Source: HGM04593 sp964423665
Lineage (GTDB): Bacteria; Bacteroidota; Bacteroidia; Bacteroidales; Bacteroidaceae
Length of the DNA stretch: 47,551 nucleotides
Assembly (NCBI GenBank): GCA_964423665.1
Contig: CAYRFX010000008.1
Location: 1-47,551, forward strand
Reading direction: 5' to 3'
A program made the translations under genes and the position numbers. This document shows, one piece after another, positions 15,609 to 23,810 of this stretch (its first letter is position 1; every line of letters starts with the position of its first letter). The notes beneath the pieces were generated by a model. It did no database searches. It was given only the letters and a program-made list of their open reading frames with translations, and was not told where the DNA came from.

Positions 15609-16520
15609 TTACTCCTCTTTACTGAATTTAATCCTGTCGGCACAGTTGTACCCCTCCTCATAAAGAGCCGTGAGCTTGGCAATGTTACGCTCAACCCTGT
15701 CCACCTCAATGGGTCTTTCGGGGCGTATCACAACAATCTTGCCCTCATCTTCTAACCTTTCAACCAACTCCACCTGTTCGTTGTATCGGGCATTGCGGCT
15801 GCGTATCGCCTCGCGCAGGGCAGGGTATTTGCGATACATGAAAAAGGGCACCTTTGTGGGCTTTTCACTTTTGCGATACCCTTTGTTGCGTGTGAGCACC
15901 ACCACGTTGTTTGTGAATCCCTGCGACTGTGCACGCAGCAGAGGAATGGAATCGGCAATGCCACCATCGAGCATCGGTTCTCCATCAACAAAAGATATTG
16001 GGCTTACAAAAGGCAGACTGCTCGATGCCTTTATAATATCGATAATGCGTGTAGGGTTCAGTTTTTCGTCAAAGTAGCATGCCTCGCCACTGTTGCAACT
16101 TGTGGTAACCATCTCAAATCTCTCTTTGCTGCGGGCAAGCGCATCATAGTCATAGGGGCTTATTTTTGTTGGAAAAACATGAAACAAAAGGTTAAAATCC
16201 ATAATGTTTCCCTTGAGAATCAAATGCTTCAAACCAATGTAATTATATTTTTCCAGCAGGTCTATATTCCCATATTTTGCTCTGCCACGCTGCCCCGACA
16301 TATAAGATATTCCGTTGCAGGCACCGGCACTCACTCCCACCGTGTAGGGAAAACGTATCCCGCGGTCCATGAAATTATCCAATACGCCCGAGGTGAAGAC
16401 ACCTCGCATGCCGCCGCCTTCGAGAATTAAACCGCTCTTGCTGTTTATTACAACCTCTTTTTGTGTAAAATATTCAGGCATGCTTGATGTTTTCCGCCCA
16501 CTCCTATCTGTATTTTCCAT
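15609..16520 (-). CDS. patatin-like phospholipase
   Basis: 303 residues from ATG at 16520; a TTG at 16538 is in frame but less likely. The catalytic elements are complete: oxyanion loop GGGMRG (residues 35-40), nucleophile Ser64 in GVSAG, and Asp185 in DGG. A C-terminal helical part follows. This RssA/YjjU-like subgroup lacks a signal peptide and is probably a cytoplasmic or membrane-associated acyl hydrolase. It follows the metallophosphoesterase gene by 49 bp, so they may share a transcript. Confidence 0.87.
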   Translation of the reverse strand: MENTDRSGRKTSSMPEYFTQKEVVINSKSGLILEGGGMRGVFTSGVLDNFMDRGIRFPYTVGVSAGACNGISYMSGQRGRAKYGNIDLLEKYNYIGLKHLILKGNIMDFNLLFHVFPTKISPYDYDALARSKERFEMVTTSCNSGEACYFDEKLNPTRIIDIIKASSSLPFVSPISFVDGEPMLDGGIADSIPLLRAQSQGFTNNVVVLTRNKGYRKSEKPTKVPFFMYRKYPALREAIRSRNARYNEQVELVERLEDEGKIVVIRPERPIEVDRVERNIAKLTALYEEGYNCADRIKFSKEE

Positions 16521-16569
16521 ATCTGTTATCCTCTTCAAATTGTTTGCATCAGAGACCCGCTCAAGATAA

Positions 16570-17682
16570 TTAATTGTTCACCTCGTGCCCGCATTTCTGC
16601 TCGGTGCCTCTTAAAGTAATAATCGCAAAATCTCCTTTTGTACCAATGCGCACGGGCGGCCCCCACAGCGATAGCCCGCTCGACACCCACACATGCGCAT
16701 GCTGCCATTTGCGGTAGCCGTGGCTTTGTTCATAAAGATAATCTGTAATGAGGTTGCCCGGCCACACCTGTCCATGATGCGTGTGTCCGCTCACCTGCAG
16801 GTCGGTTCCCGCTTCATCGTATTCGTCAATTCCGTTGGGGCGATGAGCTACCAATATTATGGGTTTCTTGGCATCGGTATTCTCATAGAGCTCTTTTATT
16901 TTAAGGCGTTTCTTGTTCATGCTGTCGTCGCGCAATACAATCTGTGCACCGCAAGGCAGTGTAACAACCTCGTCGCGTAGAAATTTTATGTTTGTTCTTG
17001 CAAGAAACTCCTCGCATTCCTCATAACCGCTTATATACTCGTGATTTCCGGGTGCCATATATATACCCTGCGGCGCCTTTAATAGCATCAGTTCCTCTTC
17101 AATGTGCGCATTGCGTACAGCTCTCACACTATTGTCAATGAGGTCTCCTGCAATAAGTATCACATCGGGGTTATGCTTGTTTATCTGTTCGGCATATCTT
17201 CTCATTTCGCTTTTTCCCGTGCCATACCCCAGATGTAAATCGCTTATTACCGCCAATTTCAGCTCGCCCTCCATCTGCTTGTCCAATGTTATGTCCAGTT
17301 CAACCTCCTTTGGGTGGCGGTGGTTATAGTTCCCATACGCAAAAATTACAGCAGCAATTCCCATAGCCCACCACACATTCCCGGCCATTGATGGAAAAAA
17401 GAGACGTGCAAAATCAAAGAGGGCAAGCACCGCGGCAGCAGTACAAGAGAAGAACAGCCATGCCGCACCAATGCGGAACAGGCTTTGCCCTACAATCTCG
17501 GGAAGTTCATGCTTGCGCAGCAATATTGCCACAAACATGGAGAACGCAGCAGCCCAGAACAGAAGAGCGATAATGATTTTTATAACAATCGGAATCTCCC
17601 GCATAGCCTGCCACACTCTTAGAAATATATAACCATTGGCAGCAACGAACGTTAAAGGTATCAATAAAAAGAGAATATGCAT
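16570..17682 (-). CDS. membrane-anchored metallophosphoesterase (YkuE/YaeI-like)
   Basis: 370 residues. The N-terminal 120 residues hold four hydrophobic segments (about 3-20, 34-55, 70-92, 104-117). The catalytic calcineurin-like domain follows: SDLHLG (D148, H150), GDLIDN (D180), GNHEY (212-216), VAHRPNGID, and GHTHHGQ (299-305). All metal ligands are present. Related enzymes act on phospho-lipid or nucleotide bonds at the membrane; substrate here unknown. Confidence 0.87.
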   Translation of the reverse strand: MHILFLLIPLTFVAANGYIFLRVWQAMREIPIVIKIIIALLFWAAAFSMFVAILLRKHELPEIVGQSLFRIGAAWLFFSCTAAAVLALFDFARLFFPSMAGNVWWAMGIAAVIFAYGNYNHRHPKEVELDITLDKQMEGELKLAVISDLHLGYGTGKSEMRRYAEQINKHNPDVILIAGDLIDNSVRAVRNAHIEEELMLLKAPQGIYMAPGNHEYISGYEECEEFLARTNIKFLRDEVVTLPCGAQIVLRDDSMNKKRLKIKELYENTDAKKPIILVAHRPNGIDEYDEAGTDLQVSGHTHHGQVWPGNLITDYLYEQSHGYRKWQHAHVWVSSGLSLWGPPVRIGTKGDFAIITLRGTEQKCGHEVNN

Positions 17683-17765
17683 GGTTGCCGGTGTTTATTG
17701 TGTGCCGTTAAAAACGAGCGATGCAAAAATAATACAAATGCAGCAAATATTCCCGAGCAATTTTG

Positions 17766-18653
17766 TTAATTAATTAAAATCATGGTTGTTCCGTTCACAA
17801 CAGCATCATCTTCATCTAAAATCAACGAATCTCCGTCTCCGTCAATATAATTCATATACATTGCGCCATCTTTTGCATACGCAATATTTTCTGTTGTTGT
17901 AAACAGTACATTTCTGTCGGTAGCAATCTCTTGCAGTTCAAGCCACTCACTTTCTGTTCCGCCCACAGCAGTGGGCGCAGGCTCCATGGTAATAAGGTAT
18001 TTGTAGGTTGTCGGGTGCAGAACAATTTCCGCCCCCTCACTACTGTTCCAAACTATATACAACAAAGATTCGTAGCTTATCAGTGGCGAGTTGGTGAGCT
18101 TTATGGAACATCTCAGCCCATGCAATCTCAATTCTCTCAATGCAACACACCCTTCAAATGTGTTATCTGTTACGAAATCCACCTTTTTTATATTTATGGG
18201 ATAAACCGTGTGCAACTTTGTGCACCCGCAGAATGTTCCGCTCAGCCCGCTTGCAGGCAGCAACTCGCTCTCTTCAGTGCTGTCAAGCATCTGTTCGTTA
18301 CCGAATTTCAACACCTCCACGCTGCTGCCGGCAAAAGAATTTTCACCATTAAGCGGGCGGCTTTTCAATCGCAATCCCACCGCCTGCCTGCAAGGTATAA
18401 TACTCCTTATTCCACACCCTTGCAGCGCGTGTGGCAGGTCGAGGTTATCAACCGCATCTTTGTGCATGTAAACAGCAAACATCTCCTCCTCTGTAATATC
18501 ATTAATACCATTAAGAGTGTAAAACTCATTCTCTTCATTGGCTGCGGCTCCCGCAGTAATGAAAAAACTTTTTAGGATAGAGTTCTCTTTTCTTTGTAAT
18601 TTTCGGGCAATAAAGCTTGTGCTGCCTTTGCTGAATGTAATAGTCTTTTTCAT
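17766..18653 (-). CDS. BspA-type leucine-rich-repeat-like protein
   Basis: 295 residues from ATG at 18653. Longer in-frame starts at 18785 and 18740 lie upstream of a -7 box and would be outside the transcript. The central part has irregular repeats of the BspA/LRR_5 kind (TFCGCTKLHTVYPINIKKVD and TFEGCVALRELRLHG). There is no signal peptide with this start, so it may be cytoplasmic, unusual for BspA-like proteins, which tend to be surface proteins. Function unknown. Confidence 0.6.
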   Translation of the reverse strand: MKKTITFSKGSTSFIARKLQRKENSILKSFFITAGAAANEENEFYTLNGINDITEEEMFAVYMHKDAVDNLDLPHALQGCGIRSIIPCRQAVGLRLKSRPLNGENSFAGSSVEVLKFGNEQMLDSTEESELLPASGLSGTFCGCTKLHTVYPINIKKVDFVTDNTFEGCVALRELRLHGLRCSIKLTNSPLISYESLLYIVWNSSEGAEIVLHPTTYKYLITMEPAPTAVGGTESEWLELQEIATDRNVLFTTTENIAYAKDGAMYMNYIDGDGDSLILDEDDAVVNGTTMILIN

Positions 18654-18664
18654 CTTTTTTGCTG

Positions 18665-18672
18665 CAAAAATA
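18665..18672 (-). promoter_or_regulatory. -7 box of the LRR-like gene
   Basis: Minus-strand TATTTTTG fits TAnnTTTG. No good -33 match is seen. It supports the ATG at 18653 as the start. Confidence 0.4.
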
Positions 18673-18833
18673 ATATCCCCCGCAAAGCACAGGGTTGCGA
18701 TATTGGTAAAAATAGGGTGGTGCGGATATGCTATTTTCATAGTTTTTTCTTTTCTTCTCAAAAAAAACTCTTGCAAATAGCTCAATAATTGCCGGAATAA
18801 CTATCTTTACAAAATCAATATAAAAACAAGAAT

Positions 18834-20336
18834 ATGAATAGAGAATTAGAAATGAACGCCAACAAGGTTGTTGCATATATTGGCAAGCCGTCATCAGAAT
18901 TTACAAAATCAGATATTGTGCGCTATGTGAAGGAGAATGGAATACGCATGATAAACTTTATGTATCCCGCAGGCGATGGCAGGCTCAAGACTTTGAATTT
19001 TGTAATAAACAATGCAGCATACCTCGATGCAATCCTCACCTGTGGTGAGCGTGTCGATGGTTCCAGCCTCTTTCCCTTCATAGAGGCAGGCAGCAGCGAC
19101 CTCTATGTTCTGCCACGCTTCCGCACAGCATTTCTCGATCCCTTTGCCGAGATACCCACTCTCTCCATGCTGTGCTCATATTTTAACAAAGACGGCGAGT
19201 TGCTCGAAAGCTCCCCCGAAAACACCTTGCGCAAGGCATGCAATGCCTTTAACGATGTTACCGGAATGGAATTCCAGGCAATGGGCGAGCTTGAGTACTA
19301 TGTAATAGCCCCCGATGAAGGCGTTTTCCCTGCAACCGACCAAAAAGGCTATCACGAGTCGGCCCCATATGCAAAATTCAATGAGTTCCGTGCACAATGT
19401 ATGGCATACATAGCCCAAGCCGGCGGACAAATAAAATATGGTCATTCCGAGGTGGGTAACTTCACCATAGACGGTCTCATATACGAACAAAACGAGATAG
19501 AGTTCCTCCCCGTGAATGCATGCGATGCAGCCGACCAGTTGATGATAGCAAAATGGATAATACGCAACCTTGCCTACCGCATGGGTTACGATATAACCTT
19601 TGCCCCCAAGATAACAGCAGGCAAGGCAGGCTCGGGTCTCCATGTACACATGCGCATAGTGAAAGATGGTGCAAATCAAATGCTCGATGGTGGCGTACTC
19701 TCAGAAACAGCCCGCAAAGCCATTGCAGGAATGATGGAGCTCGCTCCCTCAATCACAGCATTCGGCAACACCAACCCCACATCATATTTCCGCCTCGTTC
19801 CCCATCAAGAAGCACCCACAAATATATGCTGGGGCGATAGAAACCGATCGGTTCTTGTTCGCGTTCCGCTTGGCTGGGCTGCAAAAAGCGACATGTGCCG
19901 CATAGCCAACCCGCTTGAAAATGAAAGCAAATACGACACCACACAAAAGCAGACCGTAGAGATGCGCTCCCCCGATGGCTCAGCCGACATCTATCAACTC
20001 ATTGCAGGTCTTGCCGTTGCATGCCGCTACGGCTTTGAACTCGCCAACTCCTTGGATATAGCCGAAAGAACCTATGTGAATGTAAATATCCATCAAAAAG
20101 AGAACGAAGAGAAATTAAAACCTCTCGCCTGTCTCCCCGACAGCTGCGAAGCATCGGCCGACTGCCTGCAACAGCAACGCGAAGTGTTTGAGAGATTTAA
20201 TGTATTCAGCCCCGCTATGATTGACGGCATAATAAAACACCTGCGTTCATACGGCGATAGAACACTCCGCGCCGATATTGACGGCAATCGTGAAGAGATG
20301 CTAAAACTTGTCAATCGCTATTTCCATTGCGGTTGA
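18834..20336 (+). CDS. glutamine synthetase family protein (about 500 residues)
   Basis: 500 residues. Family motifs are present in order: beta-grasp N-domain with MINFMYPAGDGRLK, catalytic ELEYYVI, GHSEVGNFTIDG and QNEIEF, AGKAGSGLHVHM, the nucleotide-loop NPTSYFRLVP, and the Arg-rich NICWGDRNRSVLVRVP. This is the GlnA-type length, clearly different from the ~730-residue GSIII common in Bacteroides. It may be a true glutamine synthetase or a gamma-glutamyl ligase of the same fold; I cannot separate these. A weak -7 box (TATCTTTA, 18802-18809) precedes it. Confidence 0.85.
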   Translation: MNRELEMNANKVVAYIGKPSSEFTKSDIVRYVKENGIRMINFMYPAGDGRLKTLNFVINNAAYLDAILTCGERVDGSSLFPFIEAGSSDLYVLPRFRTAFLDPFAEIPTLSMLCSYFNKDGELLESSPENTLRKACNAFNDVTGMEFQAMGELEYYVIAPDEGVFPATDQKGYHESAPYAKFNEFRAQCMAYIAQAGGQIKYGHSEVGNFTIDGLIYEQNEIEFLPVNACDAADQLMIAKWIIRNLAYRMGYDITFAPKITAGKAGSGLHVHMRIVKDGANQMLDGGVLSETARKAIAGMMELAPSITAFGNTNPTSYFRLVPHQEAPTNICWGDRNRSVLVRVPLGWAAKSDMCRIANPLENESKYDTTQKQTVEMRSPDGSADIYQLIAGLAVACRYGFELANSLDIAERTYVNVNIHQKENEEKLKPLACLPDSCEASADCLQQQREVFERFNVFSPAMIDGIIKHLRSYGDRTLRADIDGNREEMLKLVNRYFHCG

Positions 20337-20350
20337 TTGAGAATATCAAA

Positions 20351-20398
20351 CAACACAAAAGGCTGTAATCTTTTTAAAGGTTGCAGCCTTTTGTGTTG
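20351..20398 (+). terminator. hairpin after the glutamine synthetase gene
   Basis: Perfect 15-bp stem (20351-20365 with 20384-20398, 18-nt loop), 15 bp after the stop. The T-run lies inside the right arm and no U-tract follows, so efficiency is uncertain. Confidence 0.55.
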
Positions 20399-20547
20399 CT
20401 AAAAACAGGCGAAAAATAAACAAAATCAAAGATTTTTTAGGAAAAATTTGCTTTTTCAAAATATAATGAATAAATTACGGGCGGTTTCCATTCCGGACCG
20501 AAACCGTAGTAATCAGCAGTGTTCGGTATAACTAAATTCTAATAGTT

Positions 20548-21057
20548 ATGAAAAAGTTATTTTTTGTAGTTGCCTTCTTGGCTGTTTCAATGTTTGCAAG
20601 TGCTCAGTTCTACATCGGTGGTAACGTTGGGTTCAACAAAACCGATTATAATGGAGCAAAGACAACAAACTTCAAGATTGCCCCCGACTTTGGCTATGTC
20701 TTGAATGACAACTGGGCATTTGGTTTGGCATTGGGCTTTTCCGATGAGGAAAGTGACGAATTCTATGGCAAAGAATATACCGTGAGCCCATATGCCCGTT
20801 ACACATTCTACAGAAATGGCGCGCTAAGCCTCTTTGCCGACGGAGTATTTGAGTATGCAAGACTTAAACCCGAAGCTAGCGATGCTGCAAACGGCTGGGG
20901 AGTCTCAGTTGAACCCGGTATTGCATACAATTTGAGCGAAAAGTTCAGCATTGTTGCCAAATTCGGTTATTTAGGCTATGCTGATATCGAAGATGTAACA
21001 ACCTACGGCTTTGAATTCGACAACACATTGCAATTTGGTTTGTACTACTCATTCTGA
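20548..21057 (+). CDS. small outer-membrane beta-barrel protein
   Basis: 169 residues. Signal peptide MKKLFFVVAFLAVSMFASA with cleavage before QFYIGG. The rest alternates amphipathic strands (FYIGGNVGFN, WAFGLALGF, YTVSPYARYTFY, GVSVEPGIAYN) and ends in LYYSF, the aromatic C-terminus used for barrel assembly. Size suits an eight-stranded OmpX/OmpW-like barrel (DUF outer-membrane protein beta-barrel). Ends at a strong terminator. Specific function unknown. Confidence 0.85.
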   Translation: MKKLFFVVAFLAVSMFASAQFYIGGNVGFNKTDYNGAKTTNFKIAPDFGYVLNDNWAFGLALGFSDEESDEFYGKEYTVSPYARYTFYRNGALSLFADGVFEYARLKPEASDAANGWGVSVEPGIAYNLSEKFSIVAKFGYLGYADIEDVTTYGFEFDNTLQFGLYYSF

Positions 21058-21100
21058 TGATTGCCCCTCCTGCAACCAACACAAAAGCAGGTAATTAAAT

Positions 21101-21143
21101 AATCAAAACGGCTGAAAATCAACAATTTTCAGCCGTTTTGATT
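21101..21143 (+). terminator. terminator of the outer-membrane protein gene
   Basis: Perfect 19-bp inverted repeat (21101-21119 with 21125-21143, 5-nt loop) with a CGGCTGAAAAT core, then TTTCTGTTT. It marks the left boundary of the AT-rich cluster region. Confidence 0.85.
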
Positions 21144-21540
21144 TCTGTTTGATAGAAAATAAGATTAATAATAATGCTTGAGTTTTATCTCTCTAATTTA
21201 CAGAAAATAAAATTAAAGAATCTCTTATATAGAATTAATTTTTCTTGAATGAGAGTTAATCATCATAGAACTACCATTTATAGAATATGTTACAATGATA
21301 TATTCCTTGTTCTGGGTAATTAGAATCCTTATAATTATTGATGTATTAAATTCTTGACATGATACATTTCAAATGTACATTTTACGGTTCGAAACCGCAG
21401 AACAGGTTGTACAATTCGTTTAGACATAATTCCTGTCATTAACGACTACAAAGGCTTAAATTGGAGTAAATGGTGTTTTGCTTTTTTTTGTATATTTTGG
21501 ACAAAATTAAGAAATTATAGTTCTATATTTTTTTTTAGCA
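21144..21540. other. gene-free AT-rich stretch before the structured RNA
   Basis: No supported coding sequence. Two small inverted repeats are visible: ACATTT-C-AAATGT around 21364-21376 and CGGTT-CGA-AACCG at 21385-21397. I see nothing else. Confidence 0.5.
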
Positions 21541-21551
21541 AAAAATATCAT

Positions 21552-21559
21552 TATCTTTG
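21552..21559 (+). promoter_or_regulatory. -7 box of the structured RNA
   Basis: TATCTTTG matches the consensus; the expected -33 region is only T-rich. It predicts an RNA start near 21566. Confidence 0.55.
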
Positions 21560-21565
21560 CCCGCA

Positions 21566-21878
21566 CCCAGTTAGTCCATTTGGGCGAAAGGGGTAGGGTT
21601 TTCTATACTAATTATAGAAAGGTAAATAAGACGTTTACAAGCGTTTTCTTCTAGTCTTAAATCTCGCAAATTTCAGGCCCAAAGAAGAATGGCAACGTAA
21701 CGTCTACGTTTGGTGTATTATTTATCTATAAACATAAGAGCATCTTTTAAAGGTGTGAGTTGTTGTATGGATTTATAATATACGGCGTGGGCTAACTGCG
21801 TTGCTTATCCTTTGGGAGGGCAATGCGAGAGCCTAAGACTGGGATAAGCGAAGGTAGAAACTCCCACGTCTTTTTTTT
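21566..21878 (+). ncRNA. structured ~310-nt noncoding RNA or leader with intrinsic terminator
   Basis: No open frame fits, but pairing is extensive. 21579-21585 pairs with 21677-21683 and encloses a 7-bp hairpin (21601-21607/21613-21619) and a second stem (21628-21632/21654-21658). At the 3' end 21784-21791 pairs with 21863-21870, directly followed by eight T's: a terminator. Inside that helix, 21798-21804 can pair with 21820-21826 and 21803-21810 with 21842-21849; these cross and share two bases, so they are alternatives or a pseudoknot. A -7 box lies upstream. It is not tmRNA, RNase P RNA or SRP RNA by their conserved motifs. It lies 220 bp before the fourteen-gene cluster, so it may be a free sRNA or a regulated leader. 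Confidence 0.7.
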
Positions 21879-22057
21879 ATTATTTTGCATGCAATAGTGT
21901 CTAGCTCAGGGGGTTTCATAGGCTAATTAAACTATGAATAATACGAATATTATCATTAGCCCCATTCAACTTAAACTCAACTTTAGTATTACAACCTGTT
22001 GTAATTAGATCTTATGATATATACATCCGGAAATTCAATCTGGATGTTAAAGTCATT

Positions 22058-22065
22058 TATATTTG
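22058..22065 (+). promoter_or_regulatory. -7 box immediately before the kinase/FHA cluster
   Basis: TATATTTG matches TAnnTTTG; no clear -33 box. A start near 22072 leaves 27 nt before the ATG at 22099. If real, the cluster can be transcribed independently of the structured RNA. Confidence 0.5.
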
Positions 22066-22098
22066 ACATTAACTAATAAAAATAAATGTAATAGAATT

Positions 22099-22737
22099 AT
22101 GGATCAAAACGAAACAATTGTACCTGGTAGAAACTATGTACAGAACAATGAAGCAACAAATGATTTTGGCTCGAAGACACAGTCTGCTAAATTTGTAAAG
22201 AACGAAAGTGATGATAGAACTCCAGTGGTTGGATTTCTATATTCAATATCACGTCAAGGAATTGGTGAATATTGGCCAATAAAGTTGGGACGTAACACTA
22301 TCGGTCGCGCAGAATCTTGTGACATTCAACTTGCAGAAGCTTCTGTAAGTGATTTACACGCTTCGTTAAGTGTAAAGATAATGAAGTCGACAGGGCGATT
22401 GGTTGCAAGTATAAGAGATGAAGGTTCTAAAACTGGATTGTTCTTAAATGATGAAGAACTGGACTACAATAACTATTCTTGCAAGAATCTTGATGTTATA
22501 GTTGTTGGCGCTAATTATCGTATATTAATAATTTTAGTAGACGCACCTGAATATGGTCTTAGTGCTGCTGAGAATTTTGTATCAACAGAAACCATATCAT
22601 CTAAATCTAATACAAGTGCATCTGCAGCAAATGTTAGTGACGATCCTTTTGCAAGACCCTCCCATATTAATGTTAACGAAACTATTGACATTGAAAGATA
22701 TGGTCAGATTTCAATGGAAAAAACAAGATGTCTTTGA
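22099..22737 (+). CDS. soluble FHA-domain protein, first gene of the cluster
   Basis: 212 residues from ATG at 22099; a TTG at 22063 in the same frame overlaps the -7 box and is rejected. One FHA domain (about residues 45-135) has the phosphothreonine-contact Gly-Arg (IGRAESC, R70) and S84-x-x-H87, but the usual Asn-Gly is Lys-Thr-Gly (111-113). Both flanks are Ser/Thr/Asn-rich and could be kinase substrates. There is no membrane segment or signal, so it is cytoplasmic. 19 bp upstream of the first kinase gene. Probably an adaptor that docks to Thr-phosphorylated proteins. Confidence 0.82.
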   Translation: MDQNETIVPGRNYVQNNEATNDFGSKTQSAKFVKNESDDRTPVVGFLYSISRQGIGEYWPIKLGRNTIGRAESCDIQLAEASVSDLHASLSVKIMKSTGRLVASIRDEGSKTGLFLNDEELDYNNYSCKNLDVIVVGANYRILIILVDAPEYGLSAAENFVSTETISSKSNTSASAANVSDDPFARPSHINVNETIDIERYGQISMEKTRCL

Positions 22738-22756
22738 TAAATATTGATAATAGTCT

Positions 22757-23800
22757 ATGTCAAACTATATAATAAAAGGTAATCTTGAAATTTCTTCCGG
22801 CATTCATTATGAGGTGGACCTTAAAAAACCACCTCTTGGCGCTGGTGGAATGGGGCAGGTCTTTAAGGGGGTTCGGGTTGATGATAACACGGGTTTAAGG
22901 ACGGATGTTGCTGTAAAGTTCTTGTATCAAGATTTGCCTCTTTCTGCTATTAAGCGTTCGAAGAGTGAAGCTGCAATTCAAATAAAAAGTGAGAATCTTA
23001 TAGAAATGATGGGCTTCATTGAAATGGAAGAGGTTGATAGATATGGAAATTCATTGACTCGTAATTTTATAGTTAGTGAGTTCTTGCAAGGAGTCATGCT
23101 TTACGAACTTTTGCAAGGTAACTTAACGGATGCAAATGGTAATACAATAGAGTATGCCGAAGAACTTTATGATTTATATTCGAAAGATCGTGTAAAATTT
23201 GCAAAGTTGATAATCACTAACATACTTGCAGGAGTGATGGCTTTGCACGATAAAGGATATATACATAGAGATATTGACCCTAGCAATATCATGATTACGG
23301 TTGATAGAAAAATAAAATTGATAGATTTTGGCATAGCTAAAAACGTAAAAGAGACAATAGGAGATACTCAATCCTTGACTAAATTTGGTTCTTTTATCGG
23401 CAAACCAAGTTATGCAGCTCCTGAATTAATTACAGGAGATGTTGCAGCACACAATTTTTCTACTGATCTATACCAGGTCGGGGTTTTGCTTTATGAATTA
23501 ATTGTTGGTACGAGACCTTTTATAGGAGCAGACCACGAAATTATGAACATGCAGATAAATTCACCTGTTCCTGTTGAGAATCTTTCCCATGCTGGTTTTG
23601 CAAGGATTGTTGCGAAAGCAATGAAAAAAAAACAGGGAGAAAGATATCAAAGTGCAGCCCAATTTAGAGCTGACGTTGAAAGCTGCGAAACTTTAGTCAA
23701 TGAAAATAAAGAACAAAGCATTAATAATGGTTCACTTTTGTGGGGTTCTTTGTATGCTGTAGCAGTGGCTGCCGGTATATTGTTGGGGCTATATATTTAA
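22757..23800 (+). CDS. Hanks-type Ser/Thr protein kinase with C-terminal membrane tail (kinase 1)
   Basis: 347 residues. Glycine loop GAGGMGQV (28-35), ATP lysine K54 in VAVKF, catalytic HRD (170-172), N177, DFG (190-192) and APE (221-223) are all present, so it should be active. The lysine usual in HRDxKxxN is Asp174 (HRDIDPSN), a clear departure that could affect the phosphate-contact step. One membrane helix ends the protein (about 328-346) with almost nothing beyond, so it is tail-anchored with the kinase in the cytoplasm and no periplasmic sensor. Likely substrates are the FHA-linked neighbours. Confidence 0.9.
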   Translation: MSNYIIKGNLEISSGIHYEVDLKKPPLGAGGMGQVFKGVRVDDNTGLRTDVAVKFLYQDLPLSAIKRSKSEAAIQIKSENLIEMMGFIEMEEVDRYGNSLTRNFIVSEFLQGVMLYELLQGNLTDANGNTIEYAEELYDLYSKDRVKFAKLIITNILAGVMALHDKGYIHRDIDPSNIMITVDRKIKLIDFGIAKNVKETIGDTQSLTKFGSFIGKPSYAAPELITGDVAAHNFSTDLYQVGVLLYELIVGTRPFIGADHEIMNMQINSPVPVENLSHAGFARIVAKAMKKKQGERYQSAAQFRADVESCETLVNENKEQSINNGSLLWGSLYAVAVAAGILLGLYI

Positions 23801-23810
23801 CAATATTAAT

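Noticed and set aside
17931..18575. 214-codon plus-strand frame opposite the LRR-like gene
   Set aside because: Cys- and Gln-rich random-looking translation with no domain. The minus-strand gene has repeats and a -7 box.
20482..21397. Shared CGAAACCG-containing inverted repeats near 20482-20506 and 21385-21397 as possible island boundary repeats
   Set aside because: The shared core is only eight bases and no matching copy is seen at the right end near 40650, so it does not support an insertion boundary.
21566..21878. tmRNA, RNase P RNA or SRP RNA
   Set aside because: None of the conserved core sequences of these RNAs is present, and the crossing 3' helices do not match their known folds.
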